Part shown: positions 24,525 through 34,004 of the stretch, piece after piece
How the letters are laid out: every line of letters begins with the position of its first letter
Numbering within the stretch: position 1 is the first letter of the stretch
Source of the DNA: Streptomyces physcomitrii
Lineage (GTDB): Bacteria; Actinomycetota; Actinomycetes; Streptomycetales; Streptomycetaceae
Reading direction: 5' to 3'
DNA length: 64,000 nt
Assembly: GCF_012273655.1 (NCBI RefSeq)
Contig: NZ_JAAWWP010000016.1
Location: 124,001-188,000 of the forward strand
The notes under the pieces: model-generated
Databases searched by the model: none
Told to the model about the DNA's origin: nothing
The model's input: the letters and a program-made list of their open reading frames with translations, nothing else
Made by a program: the position numbers and the translations under genes

Positions 24525-24571
24525 GTCAGCAGTCAGCAGTCAGCAGTCAGCAGTCAGCAGTCAGCAGTCAG
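24525..24571 (+). repeat. Heptanucleotide tandem repeat GTCAGCA
   Basis: Six perfect GTCAGCA units plus a partial GTCAG, in the predicted 5' leader of the fucosidase mRNA. A 7-bp unit would shift the reading frame if translated, and its copy number may vary by slippage. Confidence 0.95.
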
Positions 24572-24699
24572 GTACTCGGCGTTCGGCGCCCCGAGCCCCC
24601 GTGCGCTTCCGGAGGCCGCGGGACCTTGCTCCACGGGATCCCGTCCCCGGGACGCCGCCTACGAGACCCCGTCCCCGCCCCCCGGATGAAGGACCCGCC

Positions 24700-27126
24700 A
24701 TGACACCCCCCGCATCCCCCACTTCCGGTACCCCCGCGGAGGGCGCCCTGTCCCGGCGTGGAGTGCTGCGTGCCGGTGCCGTCGCCGGTGCCGCGTTCTC
24801 GCTCGCCGCGGTGCCCGAGTTCGCGCCGCGGGCCGCGGCGGTGACCCGGCCGGAGAGCGCGCCGCTGGTCCCGGCGGCCGAGGCGCTGGGCCTCTGGTAC
24901 CGGCGCCCCGGAGCCCCCGACGCGCTGATGCGGGAGGGCCTCCCGGTCGGCAACGGACGCCTGGGGGCGCTGTCCGACGGGCATCCGGCGCGGGAGGAGT
25001 TCACCGTCACGGACGCCGCCATGTGGACCGGTGGACCCAATGCCGCCTTGGACGGCGAGGGTCAATTCCCGTACGGCGCACAGGACTTCGGCAGCTTCGG
25101 GCAGCTCTGCCGGCTCCGCCTCGAAGTCACGGGCCACACCCCGGAGGCCGTCACCGGCTACCGGCGCACCCTCGACCTCAGCAACGGACTGGTGACCGCG
25201 GCCTACGGTTTCGAGGGCACCGACCATCGGCGGGAGGTGTACGCCAGCGCTCCCGACGACGTCCTCGTGGTGCGGCTCGGGCAGCGCGGCGGCGGTGTAC
25301 TGACCGGCTCGCTGGAGCTCGCGGGGACCCGCGGCGAGACGGTACACGCCGACCGCGGGGCCGCGACGGTGTCCTTCGCCGCCGAGCTGCCCAATGCGCT
25401 GGCGTACGCGGCCCTGGTGAAGGCGGTGGTCCGGGGCGGGAAGGTCTCCGCGGCGGGCTCGCGGATCACCTTCGCGGGCTGTACGGAGGTCCTGCTCATC
25501 GTCTCCGGCGGCACCAACTACACGGCGCGGCCCGAGACCGGGTATCTCGACCCGGAGCGCGAGCCGCTGGCCCTGGCCGCCGCGAAGGCCGAGGCGGCGG
25601 CCCGGGCCGGGGGCGAGGCGCTGCTCGCCACCCATGTCGCCGACTACCAGCGGCTGCACCGGCGCACCGCGGTCAGCCTCGGCACCTCCAGCGCGGAGCA
25701 GCGGGCCCTGGACACCCCGGCCCGGCTCGCCGCCCGGGCCGCCGCGGGTGCCGCGCCCGATCCCGAACTGGAGGCCTCCTACCTGCAGTTCGGCCGGTAT
25801 CTGATGATCTGCGGCTCGCGCGGCGGCGGGCTGCCCCTCAACCTCCAGGGGCTGTGGATCGACCGCGACGACCCGGCCTGGATGAGCGACTACCACACCG
25901 ACATCAATGTGCAGATGAACTACTGGCTGCCCGACCGCCTCGGGCTGCCGGAGTGCTTCGAGGCCCTCACCGACTACTGCCTGAGCCAGCTGCCCCGCTG
26001 GGAGTCCGCTACCCGGGAGCTCTTCAACGACTCCCGCAACGGCTTCCGCAACACCTCCGGGAAGATCGCGGGCTGGACCGTCGCCATCTCCACCAATGTC
26101 TGGGGCGGCAACGGCTGGTGGTGGCATCCGCCCGGCAACGCCTGGCTGTGCAACTCGCTCTTCGAGCACTACCAGTACACCGGGGACACCGGCCGACTGC
26201 GCCGGATCTACCCCTTGCTCAAGGGCGCCTGCGAGTTCTGGGAGGCGCGGCTGATCACCACCACGGTCACCGATCCCGCCACCGGCGAGAGCCGCGAGGT
26301 GCTGATCGACGACCACGACTGGTCCGCCGAGCACGGCCCCACCGACACCCGCGGCATCACCTACGCCCAGGAACTCGTCTGGCAGCTGTTCCGCAACTAC
26401 CGTACGGCGGCCGCCGTCCTGCGCCGCGACAGCGACTACGCGCGGACCGTCGCCGGGCTCCAGGACCGGCTGCACCTGCCGGGGGTCAGCCGCACCACGG
26501 GCGGGCTCCAGGAGTGGATGACCGACGAGAACCTCGGCGAGACCACGCACCGCCATCTCTCGCCCCTCGCCGGGCTCTTCCCCGGCGACCGGATCACCGT
26601 CGAGGACTCGCCGAAGGAGATCGTCGACGGGGCGACCGCGCTGCTCACCGCGCGCGGCATGGACACCTACGGCTGGGCGAGCGCCTGGCGGGCCCTGTGC
26701 TGGGCCCGGCTGAAGAACGCCGAGAAGGCCTACCGCCTGGTGCTCGCGGTCCTGAAGCCCTCGGTGGACCACGGCAACGGCAGCGCGCCCAACTTCTTCG
26801 ACATGTACCGGCTCGGCGCCACCAGTTCGGTCTTCCAGATCGACGCCAACTTCGGCATCCCCGCCGCGATGGCCGAGATGCTGGTCCAGTCCCGGCCGGA
26901 CCGGGTGGAACTGCTGCCCGCCCTGCCCGGCGCCTGGTCCGCCGAGGGCAGCGCGCGGGGCCTGGGCGTACGCGGCGGCTTCACCGTGGACCTGCGCTGG
27001 CGCGCGGGCCGGGTCACCGAGGCCACGCTGCACGGCAGGCCGGGGGCGCGTACCACCGTGGTGATCGGCGGGCACCGGCGGGCGGTGCGGATCCCCGCGG
27101 GGGGCTCGCTGCGCGTGGAGGGGTGA
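24700..27126 (+). CDS. Secreted GH95 alpha-L-fucosidase-like glycosidase
   Basis: 808 residues. A Tat-type signal (SRRGVLRAGAVAGAAFS near 18 to 34), an N-terminal beta-sandwich (LWYRRPGAPDALMREGLPVG), then the (alpha/alpha)6 barrel with LPLNLQGLWI, NVQMNYW near 402 (the Asn pair that activates water), LQEW with Glu near 602 (acid), HRHLSPL and FQIDANFG with Asp near 715. These match GH95 1,2-alpha-L-fucosidases, although some GH95 enzymes act on galactosides. ATG 24700 follows GAAGGA. It would release fucose from plant or animal glycans. Confidence 0.9.
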   Translation: MTPPASPTSGTPAEGALSRRGVLRAGAVAGAAFSLAAVPEFAPRAAAVTRPESAPLVPAAEALGLWYRRPGAPDALMREGLPVGNGRLGALSDGHPAREEFTVTDAAMWTGGPNAALDGEGQFPYGAQDFGSFGQLCRLRLEVTGHTPEAVTGYRRTLDLSNGLVTAAYGFEGTDHRREVYASAPDDVLVVRLGQRGGGVLTGSLELAGTRGETVHADRGAATVSFAAELPNALAYAALVKAVVRGGKVSAAGSRITFAGCTEVLLIVSGGTNYTARPETGYLDPEREPLALAAAKAEAAARAGGEALLATHVADYQRLHRRTAVSLGTSSAEQRALDTPARLAARAAAGAAPDPELEASYLQFGRYLMICGSRGGGLPLNLQGLWIDRDDPAWMSDYHTDINVQMNYWLPDRLGLPECFEALTDYCLSQLPRWESATRELFNDSRNGFRNTSGKIAGWTVAISTNVWGGNGWWWHPPGNAWLCNSLFEHYQYTGDTGRLRRIYPLLKGACEFWEARLITTTVTDPATGESREVLIDDHDWSAEHGPTDTRGITYAQELVWQLFRNYRTAAAVLRRDSDYARTVAGLQDRLHLPGVSRTTGGLQEWMTDENLGETTHRHLSPLAGLFPGDRITVEDSPKEIVDGATALLTARGMDTYGWASAWRALCWARLKNAEKAYRLVLAVLKPSVDHGNGSAPNFFDMYRLGATSSVFQIDANFGIPAAMAEMLVQSRPDRVELLPALPGAWSAEGSARGLGVRGGFTVDLRWRAGRVTEATLHGRPGARTTVVIGGHRRAVRIPAGGSLRVEG

Positions 27127-27171
27127 GCGGGGGGCCGGGTCCGTTCTCGTACGGGGCGGGCCCGGCGGCGG

Positions 27172-28197
27172 TTATTTGGTGCGCCGCTGAAGGCGGGGAC
27201 GGACCAGGGCCTCCCACAGGAAGAGCGCCAGGACCCCGAGCACCAGCCAGAACTGATAGGCGCCGAACTCACCACGGCGTACGTACTCCTCGTCGACGAG
27301 GAGCACCAGGGCGGTCAGGCCGCCGAAGGCGAGGCGCCGGCGGCGCTCCTTGCGCCGGGCCCGGCCGGTCTTGCCCGCGAGGCGCGCCGCGTACACCGCC
27401 ACGTCCCCGTAGGCCTGTTGGGCGCCGGTGCCGGAGGCGGCGAGGTGCGAGCGGACCTCGGCGGTGTGGCCGCGGGCCTCCCGGAAGCCGAGCCCGTGGC
27501 GCCCGCGGAGCAGCCCGCCGAGGCGGCGGATCCAGCGTGCGTCGTCCGGTTCCTCGGCGGGCCCGCGGAACCAGTCGTCGGTGCCGGGGCCGGAGAAGGT
27601 GCGGACCGTGGCGGCGAGCAGCGCCGAGACGATCAGGACCACGGGGGTGGGCAGTTTGAACAGCGGGTCGTCGGAGAGGCCCGCCCCGGCCGCGATCGCC
27701 CCCGAGAGGAGCCCGGCCGCGGCGAGGCACCAGCCGCTCATCGCCCGGTGCCGCCCCGCGTGGTACAGCCCGGCGGCGACCGCGCAGGCGAGCACCGCGG
27801 CGGTCAGGAGCACCGCGAACAGCCCGGCGGCGGGGGAGACCCGGACCCGCATGCCCTCCTGCGCCCAGTGCACGCAGGTGAGCACGGCGGCCGTGAAGGC
27901 GGCGGCGTAGCCGAGGGAGCGGAAGCGCTGGGCGGGGGTGAGTCCGGAGAGGTCGACGGCGCCGGTGTGCTTCTCGCCGACGCGTTCGGCGGCGACGCTG
28001 TCCGCGTAGGCGCGCGGATCCCCGAGGAGTTCCTCGGCAGGTGCCCCCGACTCCTCGGTCAGCTCCCGGACTTCGGCGAGCGCCTGACCGGGCAGCGCCG
28101 AGGGGACCTCGTGGTGCAGGACGAGCCGCAGCTCGAAGGCGGCGGCCCAGCGGGCGTCCTCCTCGCGGGCCCAGTCGATGGTGTCCCTTGCGGTCAT
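27172..28197 (-). CDS. Multi-pass membrane protein paired with a PadR regulator
   Basis: 341 residues. The N-terminal 90 residues are soluble and helical (AREEDARWAAAFELRLVLHH), as in permease-prefix proteins; about six hydrophobic segments follow, in two groups (about 95 to 205 and 295 to 330) split by a charged region. ATG 28197 overlaps the PadR stop by four bases. PadR/permease-prefix pairs are common in actinobacteria and often respond to envelope stress or drugs; the target here is unknown. Confidence 0.8.
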   Translation of the reverse strand: MTARDTIDWAREEDARWAAAFELRLVLHHEVPSALPGQALAEVRELTEESGAPAEELLGDPRAYADSVAAERVGEKHTGAVDLSGLTPAQRFRSLGYAAAFTAAVLTCVHWAQEGMRVRVSPAAGLFAVLLTAAVLACAVAAGLYHAGRHRAMSGWCLAAAGLLSGAIAAGAGLSDDPLFKLPTPVVLIVSALLAATVRTFSGPGTDDWFRGPAEEPDDARWIRRLGGLLRGRHGLGFREARGHTAEVRSHLAASGTGAQQAYGDVAVYAARLAGKTGRARRKERRRRLAFGGLTALVLLVDEEYVRRGEFGAYQFWLVLGVLALFLWEALVRPRLQRRTK

Positions 28198-28523
28198 GGT
28201 GCCCCCGTGAGCGTGCCGACGGTCGTGATGAAGTCCTGCCAGTCGGACCTGTCCGCCGCGAGCCGCGCGCGTCCCCGGTCGGTGAGCGCGTAGTACTTGC
28301 GCCCCGGACCGCTCTCGCCCGGCGACCAGCGGACGGCCACGGCGCCCTCCTCGGCGAGCCGGGTCAGCGCCGGATACAGCGTCGCGGGCTTGACCCCGTC
28401 GAGCCCCGCCTCGGCGAGCCGGTTGAGCAGCGCGTAGCCGTAGCTCTCGCCCTCGCCGTCCAGGATGCCGAGCAGGCAGAGCTGCAGGCAGGCGCGTATC
28501 CACGCGCCGTGTGATGGGCTCAC
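28194..28523 (-). CDS. PadR-family transcriptional regulator
   Basis: 109 residues, winged helix: CLLGILDGEGESYGYALLNRL, VKPATLYPALTRLAEEGAV and the wing ESGPGRKYYALTDRG are typical. GTG 28523 follows a G-rich site; longer upstream starts run through the operator and are unlikely. It is translationally coupled to the downstream membrane protein and probably represses both genes through the dyad at 28548 to 28566. Confidence 0.88.
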   Translation of the reverse strand: MSPSHGAWIRACLQLCLLGILDGEGESYGYALLNRLAEAGLDGVKPATLYPALTRLAEEGAVAVRWSPGESGPGRKYYALTDRGRARLAADRSDWQDFITTVGTLTGAP

Positions 28524-28547
28524 GTCCCCCGCTTTCGGATCTCCCAC

Positions 28548-28566
28548 TAGTACGAGATTTATACTA
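28548..28566. promoter_or_regulatory. PadR-type operator
   Basis: TAGTA-N9-TACTA, a perfect 5-bp inverted repeat 25 bp upstream of the PadR start, in an AT-rich island that also contains a TATAAA-like -10 on the leftward strand. Spacing and placement fit PadR autoregulation. Confidence 0.55.
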
Positions 28567-28674
28567 CTGCGGGTCCTGGGCTTCAAGAGGTGCCGGGATG
28601 CGGGCAGTTGAGCCGGTTCGGGGCCGGGCGGCCGTGAGGCCCTGCCGGGTGTGGCCACGTGGCATGATCACGCC

Positions 28675-29373
28675 GTGAGAGCCTTCCGCGCCGCCCCGCG
28701 CCTTGGGGCGTTCCCCAGTGCCCTGACCCTGGCCGCCGCGCTGTGCCTGCTCGCCACCGGCTGCGGTACGGAGCCCGGCGGCGGCGCCCGGGGTGCCGCG
28801 GCCACCGGCACGCCCGCGACCGCCCCCTCCGGCGTACCCGCCCCGGTCCGCACCGAGCCGCTGGACGTCCACCGCACCCCCTACGGCACGGAGCCGAGCG
28901 CGCCCGCCGGGAGTCCCGGGCCCTGCCCCGCCTCCGGGCTGCGGATGGCGATGGGCCTGCCGGAAGCGGCGATGGGGCTGCGCGTCGAACGGCTCACCGT
29001 CACCAACTGCGGACGCGCGGCGAAGACGCTCGCGGGCTACCCCCGGCTCCGGCTCCTCGGCGCCGACCGGGAACCCCTCGACGTACGGATCCTGCGCGGT
29101 ACTTCGGCCATCGCCGGAGGCGTCCGGGACGAGTCGCCGCGCTCCTACACGCTCCGCCCCGGCGAGTCGCTGCACGCGAGCCTCGCCTGGCGCAACACCT
29201 ACCAGGACACCTCGAAGCCGCCGGTGAACGCGGCCTACGTCGAGGCCGCCGCGGTGGCCGGGGCGGAGCCCGAGGTGGTGCGGCCGACCGCGCCGATCGA
29301 CCTGGGCAGCACCGGCAGGCTCGGCCGCTCGGCCTGGTACCGGGCGCCCGGGGAGTCCGCGGCGCCGCGCTGA
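28675..29373 (+). CDS. DUF4232-like secreted lipoprotein
   Basis: 232 residues. The signal ends in LCLLATGC, a lipobox with Cys near residue 30, then a disordered Ala/Gly/Pro region and a beta-sandwich domain (GLRVERLTVTNCGRAAKTLAGYPRLRL) as in the DUF4232 group. GTG 28675 begins the signal peptide; upstream in-frame codons add a hydrophilic stretch that would spoil it. Function unknown; surface-exposed. Confidence 0.82.
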   Translation: MRAFRAAPRLGAFPSALTLAAALCLLATGCGTEPGGGARGAAATGTPATAPSGVPAPVRTEPLDVHRTPYGTEPSAPAGSPGPCPASGLRMAMGLPEAAMGLRVERLTVTNCGRAAKTLAGYPRLRLLGADREPLDVRILRGTSAIAGGVRDESPRSYTLRPGESLHASLAWRNTYQDTSKPPVNAAYVEAAAVAGAEPEVVRPTAPIDLGSTGRLGRSAWYRAPGESAAPR

Positions 29374-29430
29374 GCACGCCCGACCGGGGCACCCCGGGGA
29401 ATTCGCGCTCCCGCCGAGCCGATAACCTCC

Positions 29431-30252
29431 ATGCACATGACCGACATTCGAACCCATGACCGGATCGTGGGTGAGCTTCAGCGGCCGCCGTCGCGCCCCC
29501 TCCTGCGTTTAGCCGCCTGTGTCACCGGGGCCCTGCTCCTCGCGGACCTCGGCACGCGCGCCTACAACCACTACGACCGGATACCGAGCCTGCGCAGGCT
29601 GGTCAACGTCGACCTGGAGACCAACCTGCCCGCCTGGTGGAACAGCACGCTGCTGCTCGCCGTGGCGGGGGTGGCGCTGATCGCCGCCATGCTCAGCGGG
29701 AGCGGCGCGCGCCCCGGGCGGCTGTCCTGGCTCGGTCTCGCGGCCGCCACCACGCTGCTCAGCATCGACGAGACGGTCTCCCTGCACGAGCGGCTCGGCG
29801 AGTTCGGCAAGTCGTGGAAGGAGTGGGCCGGGGTCTCGCTGCCGACCCACGCCTGGGTGGTGCCCGGGGCGCTCCTCGCGGCCGCGGGCACCGTGTGCGC
29901 GGTGCTCTGGGCGCGGCGGCTGCCGCGCGAGCTGCGGGTCGGACTGCTGAGCGCCTTGGCGGTGTACCTGGGCGGGGCGCTGCTGACCGAGGCGTTCAAC
30001 GGATGGGCGCACGAGAACGACTACAGCACCGTGCTCATGCTGGGGACGATCGTGGAGGAGGGCCTGGAGATGAGCGGCTGCCTGGTCGCCCTCGCCGTCC
30101 TCGGCCGGTACGTGGTGCTTGAGCGCGACCCGGAGTCCGGCCGCGCGGAGCTCCGGCTGCGGGACGGCCGGGTGTCCTCCTCTCCGGCGCCGCGCGTGCC
30201 CGGGCAGGACAGCCGCGGCATGGAGCCGGACGCGGTGGGCAGCGCTTCGTAG
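29431..30252 (+). CDS. Multi-pass membrane protein of unknown function
   Basis: 273 residues with about six membrane segments between 25 and 230 and a disordered C-terminal tail. An acidic/His motif lies between segments (SIDETVSLHERLGEFG), and a second Glu-rich one follows (GTIVEEGLEMSG); conserved charged residues in or near the membrane suggest a catalytic or ion-binding role. ATG 29437 may be the true start, because TAACCT ends 8 nt before it and there is no ribosome site. Confidence 0.75.
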   Translation: MHMTDIRTHDRIVGELQRPPSRPLLRLAACVTGALLLADLGTRAYNHYDRIPSLRRLVNVDLETNLPAWWNSTLLLAVAGVALIAAMLSGSGARPGRLSWLGLAAATTLLSIDETVSLHERLGEFGKSWKEWAGVSLPTHAWVVPGALLAAAGTVCAVLWARRLPRELRVGLLSALAVYLGGALLTEAFNGWAHENDYSTVLMLGTIVEEGLEMSGCLVALAVLGRYVVLERDPESGRAELRLRDGRVSSSPAPRVPGQDSRGMEPDAVGSAS

Positions 30253-30422
30253 GTGGAGATCCGCGGAAGGGGCCGGGGGCGCGCAGGCCCCGCCGACGGG
30301 CCGCGCGCGGGCGGCCGGGGGACGGGCGCGGCTGCCGGGCGGCGCGCTGATTTCACCCGCGCTCAACGAGGGCTTCACCGGGCCGGTACGGGATGTCAGA
30401 CCCGCGTGGTGTCATGGGGGAC

Positions 30423-31250
30423 ATGATCGAGGACTTTCTCGCAACCGGCCTGTCCGAGGTGGAAGAGGCCGTCCGCAAGGCGGCGGCCGTGGAGGTCATG
30501 CCCAGGTTCCGGCAGCTCGCGGCCCACGAGATCGTCGAGAAGAACGGCCCGCACGATCTCGTCACCGTCGCCGACCGCCGCGCCGAGGAGCACCTGACCG
30601 CCGCGCTCACCCGGCTGCTGCCCGGCTCCGTCGTCGTCGGCGAGGAGGCCGTGCACGCCGACCCGGACACCTATCGGGCGCTCCAGGGGGACGCCCCGGT
30701 CTGGATAGTCGACCCGGTGGACGGCACCCGGCAGTTCGTGCACGGCGACCCCGGCTTCTGCACCCTGGTCGCCCTCGCGCACCACGGCGTCCTGCACGCC
30801 TCCTGGACCTTCGCGCCCGCCCTCGACCAGCTCGCGGTCGCGGTACGCGGGCGGGGCGCCACCCTCGACGGCCGCCCCCTCGCCCCGGGCGCCCCCGCCG
30901 GGGACCGGATACTCGAGGTCGCGACCTCGCACCCCGACTACACCACCGAGGAGCAGAAGCGGGCCCTGCTCACCCTGCGGACCGAGGGGATACGGCCCCG
31001 GCCCTGCGGCTCGGCGGGGCTGGAGTACCTGGCGGTGGCGCGCGGCGAGCTGGACGCGACCGCCTTCTCCTGGGAGGCGGCCTGGGACCACGCCGCGGGC
31101 CTGCTCCTGGTCGAGGAGGCGGGCGGTGCCCAGCTGACCCGCGAGGGCGTGCCCTTCCGGATCACCGGGGGCAACGCGCTGCCCTTCACCGCGGCCCGGG
31201 ACGAGGCCACCGCGCGGCGGATCGCGGGGCTGCTCGCGGCGGGTGCCTGA
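30423..31250 (+). CDS. Inositol monophosphatase family phosphatase
   Basis: 275 residues. Metal-site motifs are intact: GEEAV with the first Glu, WIVDPVDGTRQF (DPxDGT), and WDHAAG near the C-terminus. Family members include inositol-1-phosphatase, histidinol phosphatase HisN and PAP phosphatase; KNGPHDLVTVAD near the N-terminus resembles HisN and CysQ relatives. ATG 30423 follows GGGGG; in-frame ATGs at 30414 and 30393 are alternatives. Confidence 0.88.
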   Translation: MIEDFLATGLSEVEEAVRKAAAVEVMPRFRQLAAHEIVEKNGPHDLVTVADRRAEEHLTAALTRLLPGSVVVGEEAVHADPDTYRALQGDAPVWIVDPVDGTRQFVHGDPGFCTLVALAHHGVLHASWTFAPALDQLAVAVRGRGATLDGRPLAPGAPAGDRILEVATSHPDYTTEEQKRALLTLRTEGIRPRPCGSAGLEYLAVARGELDATAFSWEAAWDHAAGLLLVEEAGGAQLTREGVPFRITGGNALPFTAARDEATARRIAGLLAAGA

Positions 31251-31343
31251 GCGTGTGCGACCGCGGCTCGGCCCGGCCGCCGGGCCGCGGGGCACCCGGC
31301 ATATCCTGAGGCGAGTGGTCGCCCGCTGACAAAGGAGTCCGAG

Positions 31344-32768
31344 GTGCCTTCGATGCTCGACGCGGTCGTGGTGGGCGCGGGCCCCAACGGGCTGACCGCC
31401 GCGGTCGAACTGGCCCGCCGGGGCATGGACGTCGCCCTCTTCGAGGCCCGGGACACCGTCGGCGGCGGGGCGCGCACCGAGGAACTCACCCTGCCCGGTT
31501 TCCTGCACGACCCCTGCTCGGCGGCCCATCCGCTCGGCGCGGGCTCACCCGTCTTCTCCACCATGCCGCTGGCGCGCTACGGCCTGGAGTGGCTGCACGC
31601 CCCGCTGCCGATGGCCCATCCGCTCCCGAACGGCTCCGCCGCGGTCCTCGCCCGCTCCGTCGCGGAGACCGGTGCCTCCCTCGGCGCGCACGACGCGGTC
31701 ATCTACCGGCGCCTGACGGCCCCCTTCGCGGGCAGGTGGGAGACGCTGGCGCGCGACTTCATGCAGCTGCCGGGCACCGCGCTGCCCCGCGATCCGCTGA
31801 CTCTCGCGCGCTTCGGCCTCGCGGGCGGGCCGCCCGCCTCCTGGCTGCTGCGCCGCTTCCGCGACCAGCCCGCCAAGACCCTGCTCGCCGGTCTCGTCGC
31901 CCATATCAGGGCGCCGCTGACGGGCCCGGCCACCGGCGCGGTCGGCCTGGTGTTCGCGCTGGCCGCGCACGCGGTGGGGTGGCCGGTCGCGCGCGGCGGC
32001 TCGGGGCGCATCTCCGAGGCTCTCGCCGCCTATCTGAAGGACCTCGGCGGCAGCGTGCACACCGACTTCGAGGTCAAGCGCCTCGACGATCTGCCGCCCG
32101 CCCGCGCCTATGTCTTCGACACCTCGCCGACCGCCCTCGCCCGGATCGCGGGCCTCGGCCGGTACTACGCGGGCTACCGCTACGGCCCCGGCTCGTTCAA
32201 GATCGACTACGCCCTGGACGGTCCGGTGCCCTGGACCTCCGAGGACGCCCGCCGCGCGGGCACCGTCCACGTCGGCGCCGGTCCCCGGGAGATCAACGCC
32301 GCCCTGCGGGCCGTCTCCCGCGAGAACCGGCCGCCCACCGAGCCCTTCCTCATCACCGTGCAGCCCTCCCTCGCCGACCCCGGCCGCGCCCCCGAGGGCA
32401 AGCAGGTCTTCTGGGCGTACGGGCATGTCCCGGCCGGCTGGCGCGGCGACTTCACCGAGACCGTGGAACGCCAACTGGAGCGCTTCGCCCCGGGGTTCCG
32501 GGACCGGGTGCTCGCCCGGGCCACCGCGGGGCCGCCCGAGATGGCCGCGAAGAACGCCAACTACGTGGGCGGGGACATCGGTTGCGGTGCCTCGGACGGG
32601 CTGCAGCTGCTCCTTCGCCCGAGGCTGACCCTCGCCCCGTACCGCACGCCCCGCCCCGCGGTCTTCCTCTGCTCCAGCGCGACGCCGCCCGGCCCCGGGG
32701 TGCACGGCATGAGCGGGCACAACGCGGCCAAGGCGGTGTGGCGGCAGCTGCGCCGCCCCACGCGCTGA
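31344..32768 (+). CDS. FAD-dependent phytoene-desaturase-like oxidoreductase
   Basis: 474 residues. The N-terminal Rossmann motif VVVGAGPNGLTAAVELARRG and FEARDTVGGGART bind FAD; the C-terminal PGPGVHGMSGHNAAK closes the site. It resembles the PYROXD2/NAD(P)-binding desaturase-like group rather than true CrtI. GTG 31344 has AAAGGAG upstream. No carotenoid genes are nearby, so the substrate is unknown. Confidence 0.87.
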   Translation: MPSMLDAVVVGAGPNGLTAAVELARRGMDVALFEARDTVGGGARTEELTLPGFLHDPCSAAHPLGAGSPVFSTMPLARYGLEWLHAPLPMAHPLPNGSAAVLARSVAETGASLGAHDAVIYRRLTAPFAGRWETLARDFMQLPGTALPRDPLTLARFGLAGGPPASWLLRRFRDQPAKTLLAGLVAHIRAPLTGPATGAVGLVFALAAHAVGWPVARGGSGRISEALAAYLKDLGGSVHTDFEVKRLDDLPPARAYVFDTSPTALARIAGLGRYYAGYRYGPGSFKIDYALDGPVPWTSEDARRAGTVHVGAGPREINAALRAVSRENRPPTEPFLITVQPSLADPGRAPEGKQVFWAYGHVPAGWRGDFTETVERQLERFAPGFRDRVLARATAGPPEMAAKNANYVGGDIGCGASDGLQLLLRPRLTLAPYRTPRPAVFLCSSATPPGPGVHGMSGHNAAKAVWRQLRRPTR

Positions 32769-32849
32769 CACCCGAAGGGGGAGCCGGATCCGTACCGCCC
32801 TCGGCCGGGAGGCCGGCGGGCAGGAGGCCGTCCGGCCGAGCGCTGTCCG

Positions 32850-33854
32850 TCAGGCAGCGTCCGCCGCGCCGGTCGCGCCGGACGCCCCCGAGGCCACCCC
32901 GAAGGCGGGCTCCGGCACCTCGCGCGGGGTGAGCAGCTGCGAGCTGCGGCCGTCCACGCCCACCGGCACCTCGCCGTCGATGGTGACGCGGCGCAGCGCG
33001 CGGTCGTGGTCGTCGGAGTCGTCGACGCCGTAGTGCTGGGTGGCCCGGTTGTCCCAGATGGCCACGTCCCCGGTCGCCCAGTGCCAGCGCACCGTGTTCT
33101 CCGGGCGTTCCACATGGGCCTGGAACAGCTCGACGAGGCGCCGCGAGTCCTGCCCGCTCAGGCCCTGGATCTTCTGTACGAAGTTGCCGAGCACCAGGGT
33201 GCGTTCACCGGTCTCCGGGTGCACCCGCACCACCGGGTGCTCGGTGGTGAACCGGGTGGAGAGGAAGACCTGCTGGAACTGCGCCAGCTGCTCCTCGCTC
33301 GCCCCGGGCCGGGCCCCGACGTAGTCGTACTCGTTGCTGTGCACGGCGCGCAGGGTCTCGGCCAGGGTGCGCAGCGGGGCGGGCAGGTTCTCGTAGGCGG
33401 TGGCGGTGTTGGCCCAGAGGGTGTCGCCGCCGTACGGGGGGATGGTCACGGCCCGCAGGATCGAGAAGGCGGGGTAGGCCGGTACGAAGGTGACGTCCGT
33501 GTGCCACTGGTTGGCCCGGCCGCCGAGGTCGGAGCCGGAGTCGATGCCGAGCGAGTAGCGCCCGTCCCGGGAGGGCACGGTGGGGTGCGCCACCGGGGTG
33601 CCGAGCAGCCGGGCGAAGGCCTCGTGCGCCGTCTCGTCCAGGTGGTGCTGGCCGCGGAAGAAGACCACCTTGTGGGCGAGGATCGCGGCCCGCACGGCGG
33701 CGAGGGTCTCGGCGGGGAGGTCGCCGCCGAGCCGTACCCCGCCGATCACCGCGCCGACGCGGCCGCCGATCTTCTCCACGGTCACGGCGGGGGAGGTCTC
33801 GGGGGCGGGCGCGGCCGGGCGGGAGGGCGCGTGCGTGGCGGGGGCGGAGGTCAT
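32850..33854 (-). CDS. TauD/TfdA-family Fe(II)/2-oxoglutarate dioxygenase
   Basis: 334 residues. The facial triad is visible: WHTDVTF (H and D near 117 and 119) and RATQHYGVDD with the distal His; the 2-oxoglutarate Arg lies in DRALRRVTIDG. A disordered Ala/Pro N-terminus and C-terminus flank the domain. Relatives release sulfite from taurine, alkyl sulfates or sulfonates, or cleave aryloxy acids. A leader peptide of the kind that precedes actinobacterial sulfur genes lies 150 bp upstream, which supports a sulfur-scavenging role. Confidence 0.9.
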   Translation of the reverse strand: MTSAPATHAPSRPAAPAPETSPAVTVEKIGGRVGAVIGGVRLGGDLPAETLAAVRAAILAHKVVFFRGQHHLDETAHEAFARLLGTPVAHPTVPSRDGRYSLGIDSGSDLGGRANQWHTDVTFVPAYPAFSILRAVTIPPYGGDTLWANTATAYENLPAPLRTLAETLRAVHSNEYDYVGARPGASEEQLAQFQQVFLSTRFTTEHPVVRVHPETGERTLVLGNFVQKIQGLSGQDSRRLVELFQAHVERPENTVRWHWATGDVAIWDNRATQHYGVDDSDDHDRALRRVTIDGEVPVGVDGRSSQLLTPREVPEPAFGVASGASGATGAADAA

Positions 33855-34004
33855 GGGAATCCCTTCGGAGTGCGGGAACCACCCGGCGGGCCTGCCGCGG
33901 ACGGAAGCCGGAGAGCCGGCGGAGTCACCGGGAGTGGGGGAGTGCGGAGGAGCGGGAGCGCCGGAGGGGCTCGCGGGCAGTGCTCCGGCGGCCGGGGCCC
34001 GGGA

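Larger units (their letters stand above)
24267..24699 (+). other. Leader and promoter region of the fucosidase gene
   Basis: The 433-bp gap contains a promoter at 24451 to 24480 and a 47-bp heptamer repeat at 24525 to 24571 that would lie in the mRNA leader. GGGCTGAGGCG occurs twice after the preceding stop. An in-frame extension of the fucosidase through the heptamers exists, but the Tat signal and ribosome site favour ATG 24700. Confidence 0.55.
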
